Source: Thermoanaerobaculia bacterium
GTDB lineage: Bacteria; Acidobacteriota; Thermoanaerobaculia; Multivoradales; JAIOJS01
Direction of reading: 5' to 3'
Assembly (NCBI GenBank): GCA_030429235.1
Contig: JAUIDB010000024.1
Coordinates: 1 to 64,000, forward strand
DNA: 64,000 nucleotides
In this document: in pieces, positions 17,541-24,604 of the stretch
How positions within the stretch are numbered: the first letter of the stretch is position 1
Layout of the letters: every line of letters starts with the position of its first letter
Made by a program: the position numbers and the translations under genes
The notes under the pieces: model-generated
The model's database searches: none
Told to the model about the DNA's origin: nothing
What the model saw: the letters and a program-made list of their open reading frames with translations, nothing else

Positions 17541-18986
17541 TCAGCGTCGCCAGAACGCGAAGGTGGCCACCGCGGCGATGGCGTAGACCTCGAGACGGCC
17601 GAGCCACATCAGCCCCACCATGAGCAGCTTCTGCCAAGCCGCGAAGTGGGCGAAGTTCTGAGTCGGCCCGGCCTGGGCCAGACCGGGACCTACGTTTCCC
17701 AAGGTGGCGATACAGGCCGTCGCGGCGGTCACCAGGTCGTGCCCCCCCAGGGTCAGCAGCAAGGTACCGACGCCCCAGGTCGAGAGGAAGAGGATGAAGA
17801 ACCCTGCCACCGAGGAGACCACCGCGTCGGGCACCAGGCTGCCCCCGATCTGGATGCCGCGCACCCGACTGGGAGCGAACACCAGCCGCACCTCTCGCAG
17901 GGCGAACTTCAGCCCCATCAGCATGCGCGCGATCTTCATCGACCCGGAGGTCGACCCGGCACAGCCACCGACGAACATCAATGCGACCAGGATCCCCGTG
18001 CTGAGCGGAGGCCACCCATCGAAGTCGGCGGTGGCATACCCGGTGGTGGTGAGCAGGGAAGCAACCTGGAAGAGCGCATCCAAAGCACTACGGAAGAACG
18101 GGATCTCCGCCACCCGCACCAGGTCGACCGTGATCACCACACTCGCCGCAGCCACCAGGACCAGGTAGAAGCGGAACTCGGCGTCGCGCAGCAGCACGCG
18201 GCGGCGCCCGAGCCACACCAGGTAGAAGAGGGAGAAGTTGACCCCGGAGATCAACATGAAGACGATCACCACCAGTTGGGGGCCGACCCCGAACGCCGCC
18301 ATCGAAGCGTTGCGCGGCGAGAACCCCCCCGTGGAGAGGGTCGAAAAGGTGTGGGTCAGGGCATCGTAGAGGTCCATCCCCACCACCAGCAGCAGAGCCG
18401 TCTGCACCAGGGTGAAGAGCAGGTAGATCCGCCACAACACGATCGCCGTGTCCCGTACCCGGGGATGCAGCGTCTCGGCCGTCGGACCGGGTACCTCCAT
18501 CTTGAACAGGAACCGGGCCCCCGGCACGATCTCCGGGAGCAACGCCACGAACAGTACGATGATCCCCATACCACCCAACCACTGGGTGAAGCTGCGCCAG
18601 AACAGGATCCCGCGGCCGTTGCTCTCGATATCGGTGAGGACCGAGGCCCCAGTAGTAGTGAAGCCGGAAGCCGCTTCGAAGAGGGCATCGACCGGCGAGG
18701 CGATGGTACCGGTCAGAAGGTAAGGCAGAGCGCCGAAGAGCGAGGCGAGCACCCATCCCCCGACCACGATGGCGATCCCCTCCCGGCGGTACAACCCCTC
18801 GGAGGAGCGCCCCCCGATCAGACTCAGGACCAAGCCGGCCGCCAGGGTCAGCGACGAAGCGATGAGGAAGTCCCTGGCGTCGCTGGCCTCCGCGTACGCC
18901 CAGCAGCACACCGCCGGGATCGCCAGGGCAAAGGACAACAGGATCAGGATCCTTCCCAAGAACCGGCAAACCGGCCTGAAGTTCAC
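17541..18986 (-). CDS. trkH: Trk potassium uptake system, membrane subunit TrkH
   Basis: A 481-residue polytopic channel protein of the TrkH/KtrB superfamily. All four selectivity-loop segments can be seen: GFTTTGASVL, TLSTGGFSPRN, LLTTTGYATADF and the final ATLGNVGPGL, with CAGSTSGSMK before the last. It conducts K+ gated by the cytosolic TrkA ring. The start (ATG 18986) overlaps the trkA stop by four bases, so subunits are co-translated in the order trkA-trkH. It converges with the diguanylate cyclase gene. Confidence 0.96.
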   Translation of the reverse strand: MNFRPVCRFLGRILILLSFALAIPAVCCWAYAEASDARDFLIASSLTLAAGLVLSLIGGRSSEGLYRREGIAIVVGGWVLASLFGALPYLLTGTIASPVDALFEAASGFTTTGASVLTDIESNGRGILFWRSFTQWLGGMGIIVLFVALLPEIVPGARFLFKMEVPGPTAETLHPRVRDTAIVLWRIYLLFTLVQTALLLVVGMDLYDALTHTFSTLSTGGFSPRNASMAAFGVGPQLVVIVFMLISGVNFSLFYLVWLGRRRVLLRDAEFRFYLVLVAAASVVITVDLVRVAEIPFFRSALDALFQVASLLTTTGYATADFDGWPPLSTGILVALMFVGGCAGSTSGSMKIARMLMGLKFALREVRLVFAPSRVRGIQIGGSLVPDAVVSSVAGFFILFLSTWGVGTLLLTLGGHDLVTAATACIATLGNVGPGLAQAGPTQNFAHFAAWQKLLMVGLMWLGRLEVYAIAAVATFAFWRR

Positions 18987-20335
18987 TCCTCGCGCCCCGG
19001 GAAGAGCAACTGCACCATCTCGAGTCCGTCCTGCTGGGCGAACAGGATCACCGAGTCGCCGGCCTCGAGTCGATCGCTACCGCGCGGCACGAAGACCTTC
19101 TCGCCCCGCACCACAGCCCCGACGATCAACCCCGGAGGCCGTCCCATCTCCGCCAGGGTCACGCCGGCCGCCGGACTGGCGGCGACCAACTCGCGTTCCA
19201 GAAAGACTCCTCCCTCACGCAGCGACACGATCGCCGGTTCGTAGCCGCTGTCTACGTAGTCCTTGATCCGCTCGTAGGCCAGGGCGCGAGGCGAGACGAT
19301 CTCGATGTCCCCCAGGCGCTTCCACAGGCGCCGGGTCTCGACGCGCTCGACCATGGCGATCACCCGCTCCACCTCGAGTTCCTGAGCCAACAGGCTGGCC
19401 ATCAGGTTGCTGTCGTCCTGCCCGGTGCAGGCGACGAAACTGGTGGCGCGATCGATCCCCTCGGAACGCAGGAAGGCCAGGTCGGTGGCGTCGCCGTGCA
19501 GGACCTCGACCTTCGGCAGCCGATCGGCCAACATGCGAGCACGCCGACGATCTCGCTCCAGGACTTTGACCCGAACGTTCCAGCCCTGCAGGGCGTCGGC
19601 TACGGTCGATCCCGTCTCTCCTGCCCCCGCGATCACCACCAACTGCTCCCGTTGGCCATGCCCGCTGATCATCTCTTCGGCCCGGGGCATCACGTCGGTC
19701 GAGGCCAGGACCAGGGCCTCGTCGCCGACCTGAGCCTGATCGTCACCGGCCGGAATCAGCAGTTCACCGTCTCGGAACAGGCCGACCACCAGGGCCCCCC
19801 GGGGAACCGCCAGGTCCCGCAGCGGCGCCCGCGTCAATCGAGCCCCCTTGTCGAGCCGGAACTTGCGCAACTGCACCTTGCCCCCGGCCAGATACTCCAC
19901 CGCCATCGTGCGGTGGCCTCGCAGGTAGTCGAGGATGCGAACCGTCGTCAGTAACTGGGTCGACAACAGCAGATCGATGCCAAAAGCCTGCTGATAGGTA
20001 CGTCGGTGCGAGACGACCTCGTCGGCGATATGGACCCGCACCACGGTGCGCTCCGCCCCCAGGCGCTTGGCCAGGAGCGACGCCACCATGTTCGCCTCGT
20101 CGGAGGACGAGACCGCCAGAAAGAGCTCGGCCCGCGAAACCTCGGCCTGCTCCAACACCGGCAGGTAGGCGCCGTTGCCGCCGACCACGGCGACATCGAG
20201 GGCATCCTCGAGCTTGGCCATCCGCCCGGGATCCTGTTCGATTACCACGACTTCGCGACCGGCCTCCGACAGTACCCGGGCGAGATGGAATCCCACCTGA
20301 CCTGCCCCCATGATGACGAATCTGGAAGACCCCAT
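18983..20335 (-). CDS. trkA: Trk potassium uptake system, NAD(H)-binding regulatory subunit TrkA
   Basis: 450 residues, the full-length two-repeat TrkA. Each half has a Rossmann RCK-N domain followed by an RCK-C domain: MGAGQVGFHLARVLSEAG with VVIEQDP in the first, and IAGAGETGSTVADALQ with VLERDRRRA in the second. Both GxGxxG motifs are intact. The protein forms the cytosolic gating ring of TrkH. I set the start at ATG 20335, which has GAGGGAG upstream and puts the Rossmann motif at the N-terminus; the frame remains open to 20479. A plausible promoter lies about 75 bases upstream. Confidence 0.95.
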   Translation of the reverse strand: MGSSRFVIMGAGQVGFHLARVLSEAGREVVVIEQDPGRMAKLEDALDVAVVGGNGAYLPVLEQAEVSRAELFLAVSSSDEANMVASLLAKRLGAERTVVRVHIADEVVSHRRTYQQAFGIDLLLSTQLLTTVRILDYLRGHRTMAVEYLAGGKVQLRKFRLDKGARLTRAPLRDLAVPRGALVVGLFRDGELLIPAGDDQAQVGDEALVLASTDVMPRAEEMISGHGQREQLVVIAGAGETGSTVADALQGWNVRVKVLERDRRRARMLADRLPKVEVLHGDATDLAFLRSEGIDRATSFVACTGQDDSNLMASLLAQELEVERVIAMVERVETRRLWKRLGDIEIVSPRALAYERIKDYVDSGYEPAIVSLREGGVFLERELVAASPAAGVTLAEMGRPPGLIVGAVVRGEKVFVPRGSDRLEAGDSVILFAQQDGLEMVQLLFPGREE

Positions 20336-20411
20336 CCGAACTCCCTCTTGCCTTGAAACTGTTCGGGCCGAACCCGTGTCGCGACGATTCCTGAACCGAG
20401 GCGCCAGATTC

Positions 20412-20440
20412 AGCGTATCTACCCTCGAAGCTCCCGCCAA
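20412..20440 (-). promoter_or_regulatory. Candidate promoter of trkA-trkH
   Basis: On the minus strand TTGGCG and TACGCT are separated by 17 bases, giving a leader of about 70 bases before trkA. The match to consensus is moderate. Confidence 0.35.
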
Positions 20441-20468
20441 GAGGAGCGCTCGGCCAGACCGAATCTCC

Positions 20469-20524
20469 TTGACGTCCAACAGCGACTGATCTAGTGTTGC
20501 TTAGACGTATCCCGCTGATATACA
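20469..20524 (+). promoter_or_regulatory. Tandem candidate promoters of the TonB receptor gene
   Basis: Two overlapping sigma-70-like sites lie here: TTGACG-17 bases-TAGTGT (20469-20497) and TTGCTT-16 bases-TATACA (20497-20524). Either would give a leader of some 60-90 bases before ATG 20594. Confidence 0.45.
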
Positions 20525-20593
20525 GAGGATAGTCGAGGGCCTGGCCGACGTCGAGTCCAGCCCGAGTCACTCAGTGAAGAAGGAGAATTTGGC

Positions 20594-22972
20594 ATGCGTT
20601 CGAAGCTCGTGGCCCTAGCCATCACCCTCGCGTTCCCTGCCCTGGTCCTGGCTCAGGGTCAGCTGTCGGGTACCCTGTCCACCGCTGACGGCCCCCTGGG
20701 AGGCGTCACCATCGTCGTCAACGAAGTCGCGATGGCCGAGATCACGCTTCCCAACGGCTCCTACAGCATCTCGGGCGTGCCCGCGGGTACCTACTCCGTC
20801 ACGTTTACTCTCGGCGACAACACCACGACCGTCGAAGGGGTCGAGGTCCAGGATGGTCAGACGACCGACCTCTCCCGCACCGTCGACTGGGACGTCAGTT
20901 TTGCCGAGACCATCACGGTCTACTCCGCCTCCCGTCGCGTCGAGCGGATCGTCGAAGCCCCGGCAGCGGTCACCGTCGTTTCCGAGATGGAGATCGAGCG
21001 TGAGGCTTCCCACGGCCAGTTGCCGCGACTCCTCGAGGCCACGCCCGGCGCCGAGGTCACGCAGAGCGGGCTCTACGACTTCAACCTCAACACCCGTGGT
21101 TTCAACAGTTCGCTGAACCGTCGCGTCCCCGTCCTGATCGACGGTCGCGATCCCGCGGTTCCCTTCCTCGGAGCCCAGGAGTGGCCTTCGATGGCCGCGA
21201 TCACCGACCTCGCTTCCGCCGAGTTGGTCCGCGGTCCCTCCTCCGCCCTCTACGGTACCAACGCGTTCAACGGCATCCTCAACCTCACCACCAAGCAGCC
21301 GAAGTTCTCGACCGGCGGCGAGGTGCGGCTCTCCGGCGGTGAACTCTCGACCATCCGCGGCGACATCCGGTTCGCCAACGAGGTGGGCGCTAACAGCTAC
21401 ATCAAGGCGATGGGCAGCATCACCCAGAGCGACGACTTCTATCGCTCCCGCAACCAGACCGTCGAGTACTCGCAGTTCTGCGGCGGCGGCATCACCACCA
21501 ACTGCCTCAACCGCGAGGCGGTGCCGGTGGCCACTCTCGAAGACGAGATCTTCGTCGGCACCTTGCGCTTCGACCACTACTTCGGCGGCGGCGACGTGCT
21601 GACCCTCGAAGGCGGTCTGTCGCAGGGTGAGGGTCCGGTCCTCCAGACCGGAATCGGCCGGATCCAGGTGCTCGAGTCCGACCGTCCCTGGATGCGCCTG
21701 AACTTCAACGACGAGCACTTCAACCTCCTCGGGTACTACAACCGCCGCGATGCTCCCGAACAGCTCGCGCTCGCCTCCGGCGCCAACCTCATCCTCGACT
21801 CCACCATCTGGGCCGTCGAGTTGCAGGGCAACACCGGCTTTGCCTCCGGCAAGGGCCAGTTCGTGGGCGGTATCTCCTACCGCGACGAAGAGATCGAGAC
21901 CAAAGGCACGCTGACCAGCGCCGACGTGGGTGGCGACCGGCAAGCCGTCTTCGGACAGGTCGAGTACAGCTTCACCGACAATTTCAAGACCGTCGTGGCG
22001 GCCCGTTACGACGAGGCTTCGTTGCACGAGTCGAAGCTGGCTCCCAAGCTCGCTCTGGTGTACTCGCCGAGTTCCAACCAGACCCTGCGCCTCACCTACA
22101 ACGAGGCGTTCCAGTCGCCGAACTACTCGGAGTTCTTCCTCCGGGCCCCGGCGGGCGCTCCGGTACCTCTGGCCAGCGCCGCCGCGGGAGCCGGCTTCGG
22201 AGCCCTCTCTCCGGTGCTGACGCTGCTCGGGTTCGAGCCCACCCCGGTCCTGGCCCTCGGAAACTCCAACCTGGAGCTCGAGGAGATCTCGACCATCGAG
22301 CTGGGCTACAGCGGCATCATCGGGGGCAACCTGTTCCTGACCGCCGATTATTACCAGAGCGATCTCGAGAACTTCGTGACCGACCTGCTGCCCGGCGTCA
22401 ACTCGGCCTTCTCCCCGTACCAGATCCCGATCCCGCTGCCGCCGCAGGTCGCGGGTGGGGTCATGGCCTTCCTGCAGGCTGCACTGGGACCGAACTTCGC
22501 CGGTCTGACCACCGTCGGTGGTAGCCCGGCCATCGTGGTGTCCTACGCCAACGCCGGTTCGGCCGAGAGCGAGGGCATCGACCTCGGGCTCAACTGGTAC
22601 GTCACCCCGCAGTGGAACTTGACGGCCAACTACAGCTGGTTCGACTTCGAGGTGATCTCGCAGCAGATCGGCGACAAGTTGCTCCCCAACGCCCCCGAGA
22701 ACCAGTACAGCCTCGGCGTGACCTACGTCGGAGACAACTTCGACATCGGAGTCACCGGTCGGTTCGTCGAGAGCTTCGACTGGGCGGCCGGCGTGTTCCA
22801 GGGACCGATCCCCTCCTACGAGGTGTTCAACCTGACCGCCAACTACCGCCTGTCGGAGGCTTGGGCTCTCGGCGTGAACATCTCCAACATGTTCGACGAC
22901 GAGCACTACGAGGCCTTCGGTGGCGACCTTCTCGGACGCCGCGCCCTCGGTACCGTGAAGTTCTCCTGGTAG
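20594..22972 (+). CDS. TonB-dependent receptor with carboxypeptidase-regulatory-like N-terminal domain
   Basis: A 792-residue outer-membrane transporter. Signal peptide 1-20 ends ALVLA-Q. Residues about 22-95 form an Ig-like carboxypeptidase-regulatory domain (GQLSGTLSTADGPLGGVTI...). A TonB-box-like ETITVYS follows, then the plug (RRVPVLIDGRDPAVPFLG, ELVRGPSSALYGTNAFNGI) and a 22-strand-type barrel ending GTVKFSW with the usual aromatic terminal residue. The substrate is unknown; no partner ABC genes are linked. ATG 20594 has AAGAAGGAG eight bases upstream. A strong intrinsic terminator follows, so the gene is monocistronic. This N-terminal domain is common in Bacteroidota and Acidobacteriota receptors. 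Confidence 0.93.
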   Translation: MRSKLVALAITLAFPALVLAQGQLSGTLSTADGPLGGVTIVVNEVAMAEITLPNGSYSISGVPAGTYSVTFTLGDNTTTVEGVEVQDGQTTDLSRTVDWDVSFAETITVYSASRRVERIVEAPAAVTVVSEMEIEREASHGQLPRLLEATPGAEVTQSGLYDFNLNTRGFNSSLNRRVPVLIDGRDPAVPFLGAQEWPSMAAITDLASAELVRGPSSALYGTNAFNGILNLTTKQPKFSTGGEVRLSGGELSTIRGDIRFANEVGANSYIKAMGSITQSDDFYRSRNQTVEYSQFCGGGITTNCLNREAVPVATLEDEIFVGTLRFDHYFGGGDVLTLEGGLSQGEGPVLQTGIGRIQVLESDRPWMRLNFNDEHFNLLGYYNRRDAPEQLALASGANLILDSTIWAVELQGNTGFASGKGQFVGGISYRDEEIETKGTLTSADVGGDRQAVFGQVEYSFTDNFKTVVAARYDEASLHESKLAPKLALVYSPSSNQTLRLTYNEAFQSPNYSEFFLRAPAGAPVPLASAAAGAGFGALSPVLTLLGFEPTPVLALGNSNLELEEISTIELGYSGIIGGNLFLTADYYQSDLENFVTDLLPGVNSAFSPYQIPIPLPPQVAGGVMAFLQAALGPNFAGLTTVGGSPAIVVSYANAGSAESEGIDLGLNWYVTPQWNLTANYSWFDFEVISQQIGDKLLPNAPENQYSLGVTYVGDNFDIGVTGRFVESFDWAAGVFQGPIPSYEVFNLTANYRLSEAWALGVNISNMFDDEHYEAFGGDLLGRRALGTVKFSW

Positions 22973-22996
22973 ACCAGGAAGCACCACGAAGCGGCG

Positions 22997-23035
22997 ACGG
23001 GAGGGGGCCCTGGGGCTCTCTCCCGTTTCCTTTTT
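22997..23035 (+). terminator. Strong intrinsic terminator after the TonB receptor gene
   Basis: A 13-bp stem with two G-U pairs (22997-23009 pairing with 23014-23026) and a CTGG loop is followed by TTCCTTTTT. It is the only terminator in the window with a proper T tract and separates the receptor gene from the tRNA operon promoter. Confidence 0.88.
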
Positions 23036-23042
23036 GCGGCGA

Positions 23043-23071
23043 TTGACAGCGCGACGGGAAGTGCTTAGACT
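23043..23071 (+). promoter_or_regulatory. Consensus sigma-70 promoter of the tRNA operon
   Basis: TTGACA and TAGACT are separated by 17 bases. The -10 ends 15 bases before the first tRNA. The perfect -35 and optimal spacing fit a stable-RNA promoter, and this is the best promoter match in the window. Confidence 0.85.
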
Positions 23072-23086
23072 CAGCGTCCGTTTTGT

Positions 23087-23160
23087 CGGGGCGTAGCGCA
23101 GTCTGGTAGCGCACCTGCCTTGGGCGCAGGGGGTCCTCAGTTCAAATCTGGGCGCCCCGA
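23087..23160 (+). tRNA. tRNA-Pro (anticodon UGG)
   Basis: Full cloverleaf: acceptor CGGGGCG pairs with CGCCCCG, D-stem GCGC, anticodon stem CCTGC/GCAGG with loop CTTGGGC (anticodon TGG), T-arm CTCAG-TTCAAAT-CTGGG, discriminator A. The 3' CCA is not encoded: ATT follows the discriminator. It decodes CCA and probably other proline codons. First of four tRNAs in one transcript. Confidence 0.97.
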
Positions 23161-23191
23161 ATTCGGACCCAACTCAGCGGTGTTGACATGG

Positions 23192-23268
23192 CTGCCTGTA
23201 GCTCAGTTGGATAGAGCGGCGGCCTTCTAAGCCGCGGGTCGGGGGTTCGAATCCCTCCGGGCAGGCCA
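23192..23268 (+). tRNA. tRNA-Arg (anticodon UCU)
   Basis: Acceptor CTGCCTG pairs with CGGGCAG (one U-G pair); the anticodon loop CTTCTAA gives TCT; T-loop TTCGAAT; discriminator G. CCA is encoded at 23266-23268. It decodes AGA/AGG. Confidence 0.97.
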
Positions 23269-23326
23269 ACCCGACACAGCGGATGACAACCCGCCAGTTC
23301 TTTCAAAGTCGATCTCAAGAGTTCAT

Positions 23327-23402
23327 GGTGAGCGTAGTTCAATGGTAGAGCCCCGGATTGTGGTTCCGGTTGTTGGGGGTTCGAATCCCCTCGCTCACCC
23401 CA
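23327..23402 (+). tRNA. tRNA-His (anticodon GUG)
   Basis: It has the extra G at position -1 (23327) opposite discriminator C, the histidine identity element. Acceptor GTGAGCG pairs with CGCTCAC; the anticodon loop TTGTGGT gives GTG; T-loop TTCGAAT. CCA is encoded at 23400-23402. Confidence 0.97.
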
Positions 23403-23476
23403 TCTTCTCTTCTCGATAGCCACCCCTGGTGGCCGAGGCCCCCTCCCCGGCCCATCCCGGATCGAGGCCTCACCCC

Positions 23477-23553
<77 letters not shown>

Positions 23554-23557
23554 TTCG

Positions 23558-23591
23558 AAGACCCCGCCGCGCCGAGCGCCTGCGGGGTCTT
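23558..23591 (+). terminator. Hairpin terminator of the tRNA operon
   Basis: A perfect 10-bp inverted repeat, AAGACCCCGC with GCGGGGTCTT, encloses a 14-base loop just after the last tRNA. Only a few T residues follow, so termination may be weak or assisted. Confidence 0.65.
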
Positions 23592-23675
23592 GTCGTAGAT
23601 GCCTTGGTGAGACTCCACCGACCTCATGCTCGACGTCGGGACGGCGACTCGCGTTGGGTAGGGCGATTCCCAGGC

Positions 23676-23705
23676 TTGTCGCTTCATGTCATCGTGCTAT
23701 ATACT
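23676..23705 (+). promoter_or_regulatory. Promoter of the small secreted protein gene
   Basis: TTGTCG and TATACT are separated by 18 bases. The -10 matches consensus at five of six positions. The expected start gives a leader of about 30 bases containing AGAGGAG before ATG 23742. Confidence 0.6.
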
Positions 23706-23741
23706 GACCGACACGTTTCGAATCCCATAGAGGAGATCCTC

Positions 23742-24230
23742 ATGTCGAACACCAAGTCCCGCTTGCAATTCGTCGCCGTCGCGGCCGTACTGGTCCTGGC
23801 CGTTGGTCTGCTCGCCGTGCCCGCCACGGCCGAGACCTACACCATCACGATGACCACTGGGGACACCTTCCAGAGCCGCTACGATCCCGTCGAGGCGCCC
23901 TGGGATGCCGACAAGATCCTCTTCACGAACGAGTACGGAACTCGCATGACGCTGGCCAAGGCCGATGTCGAGTCGGTCACCTCTTCGACCGAGACCTCGG
24001 GCTTCGGACGAGTCATCGACTCGACCACGGTCGACCTCGGGATCCTTTTGGTCGATGTACCTCAGGCCCAGGACGAGGATCCGGCCGAGACCCAGCGGCA
24101 GAACTTCGCGCAGTACCTCGACGACGTGAACTCTCGCTACAGCGTCGAGCAGTTCGTCGATCCGTCCGAACTCGGTTCGGGTGGACTCCCCGCCTGGGGG
24201 AGCAGCGTCGGTTCGAGCGGCAACTTCTGA
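23742..24230 (+). CDS. Small secreted protein of unknown function
   Basis: 162 residues. A clear signal peptide (about 1-31, hydrophobic core VAVAAVLVLAVGLLAV, cleavage after ATA) precedes YTITMTTGDTFQSRYDPV. The mature part is about 130 residues, with predicted beta-strands first and a polar, Ser/Gly-rich C-terminus (GSSVGSSGNF). No family is recognised. ATG 23742 is fixed by AGAGGAG six bases upstream and its own promoter. It stands alone between the tRNA operon and the B12 riboswitch. Strong expression signals suggest an abundant periplasmic or surface protein, which is inference. Confidence 0.8.
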   Translation: MSNTKSRLQFVAVAAVLVLAVGLLAVPATAETYTITMTTGDTFQSRYDPVEAPWDADKILFTNEYGTRMTLAKADVESVTSSTETSGFGRVIDSTTVDLGILLVDVPQAQDEDPAETQRQNFAQYLDDVNSRYSVEQFVDPSELGSGGLPAWGSSVGSSGNF

Positions 24231-24239
24231 TTCGGGCGA

Positions 24240-24262
24240 CGAAGCCGCGCGGAACGGCTTCG
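24240..24262 (+). terminator. Hairpin after the small secreted protein gene
   Basis: An 8-bp perfect stem, CGAAGCCG with CGGCTTCG, and a 7-base loop start ten bases after the stop codon. There is no T tract. It is possibly a terminator or a 3'-end stabiliser. Confidence 0.45.
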
Positions 24263-24281
24263 GACCTGATACAGTCCTGAG

Positions 24282-24303
24282 CGGCGTCACTTCGGTGGCG
24301 CCG
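24282..24303 (+). terminator. Very stable cUUCGg hairpin upstream of the B12 riboswitch
   Basis: A 9-bp stem (24282-24290 with 24295-24303, one U-G pair) is closed by a C(UUCG)G tetraloop. It may be the true 3' end of the preceding transcript or part of the btuB leader. Only TT follows the stem. Confidence 0.45.
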
Positions 24304-24341
24304 TTCCAGCGTGTGGCCCCTTTCTAGGGCGACACTTCGTG

Positions 24342-24488
24342 GTTGCGGTTCTGGGAAGTCGGTGGGATACCGACGCGGCCCCCGCCACTGTAACCGGGGA
24401 CGATCCCCCCAACTCCGTCCACTGCGGTCGATACCGTGGGAAGGCCGGGGGGAGAGGATGATCCGGGAGCCAGGAGACCGACCGCAAC
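24342..24488 (+). ncRNA. Cobalamin (B12) riboswitch
   Basis: An adenosylcobalamin-class aptamer. P1 forms between GTTGCGGT (24342-24349) and ACCGCAAC (24481-24488). The conserved core GCCACTGTAA lies at 24384-24393 and the B12 box AGCCAGGAGACC at 24468-24479. It controls the btuB-F-D-C operon that starts at 24605. The 374 bases between the previous stop and btuB hold two hairpins, this aptamer and an SD-sequestering hairpin; I see no clear promoter for it. Confidence 0.93.
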
Positions 24489-24557
24489 GCATCGGCCGTC
24501 TCGCGAAGACGGCGCGTTCCGCCTCCGGGGTGCGAGGCGGCCGAGGGTCGAATAGAA

Positions 24558-24595
24558 CTCCGGTCGTCCGAGGCGAAGCGTCTCTCCAACCGGAG
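24558..24595 (+). promoter_or_regulatory. SD-sequestering hairpin, probable riboswitch expression platform
   Basis: CTCCGGT (24558-24564) can pair with ACCGGAG (24589-24595). The 3' arm contains GGAG, the only ribosome binding site for btuB GTG 24605, nine bases away. An inner stem, GAGGCG-AAG-CGTCTC (24570-24584), stabilises the hairpin. This indicates control of translation start rather than transcription termination. Confidence 0.6.
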
Positions 24596-24604
24596 ATATC
24601 CAAC

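Noticed and set aside
20615-22987. 790-codon minus-strand open frame opposite the TonB receptor gene
   Set aside because: The sense frame encodes a complete receptor with signal peptide, plug and barrel. The antisense product is low-complexity Val/Gly/Asp with no motif.
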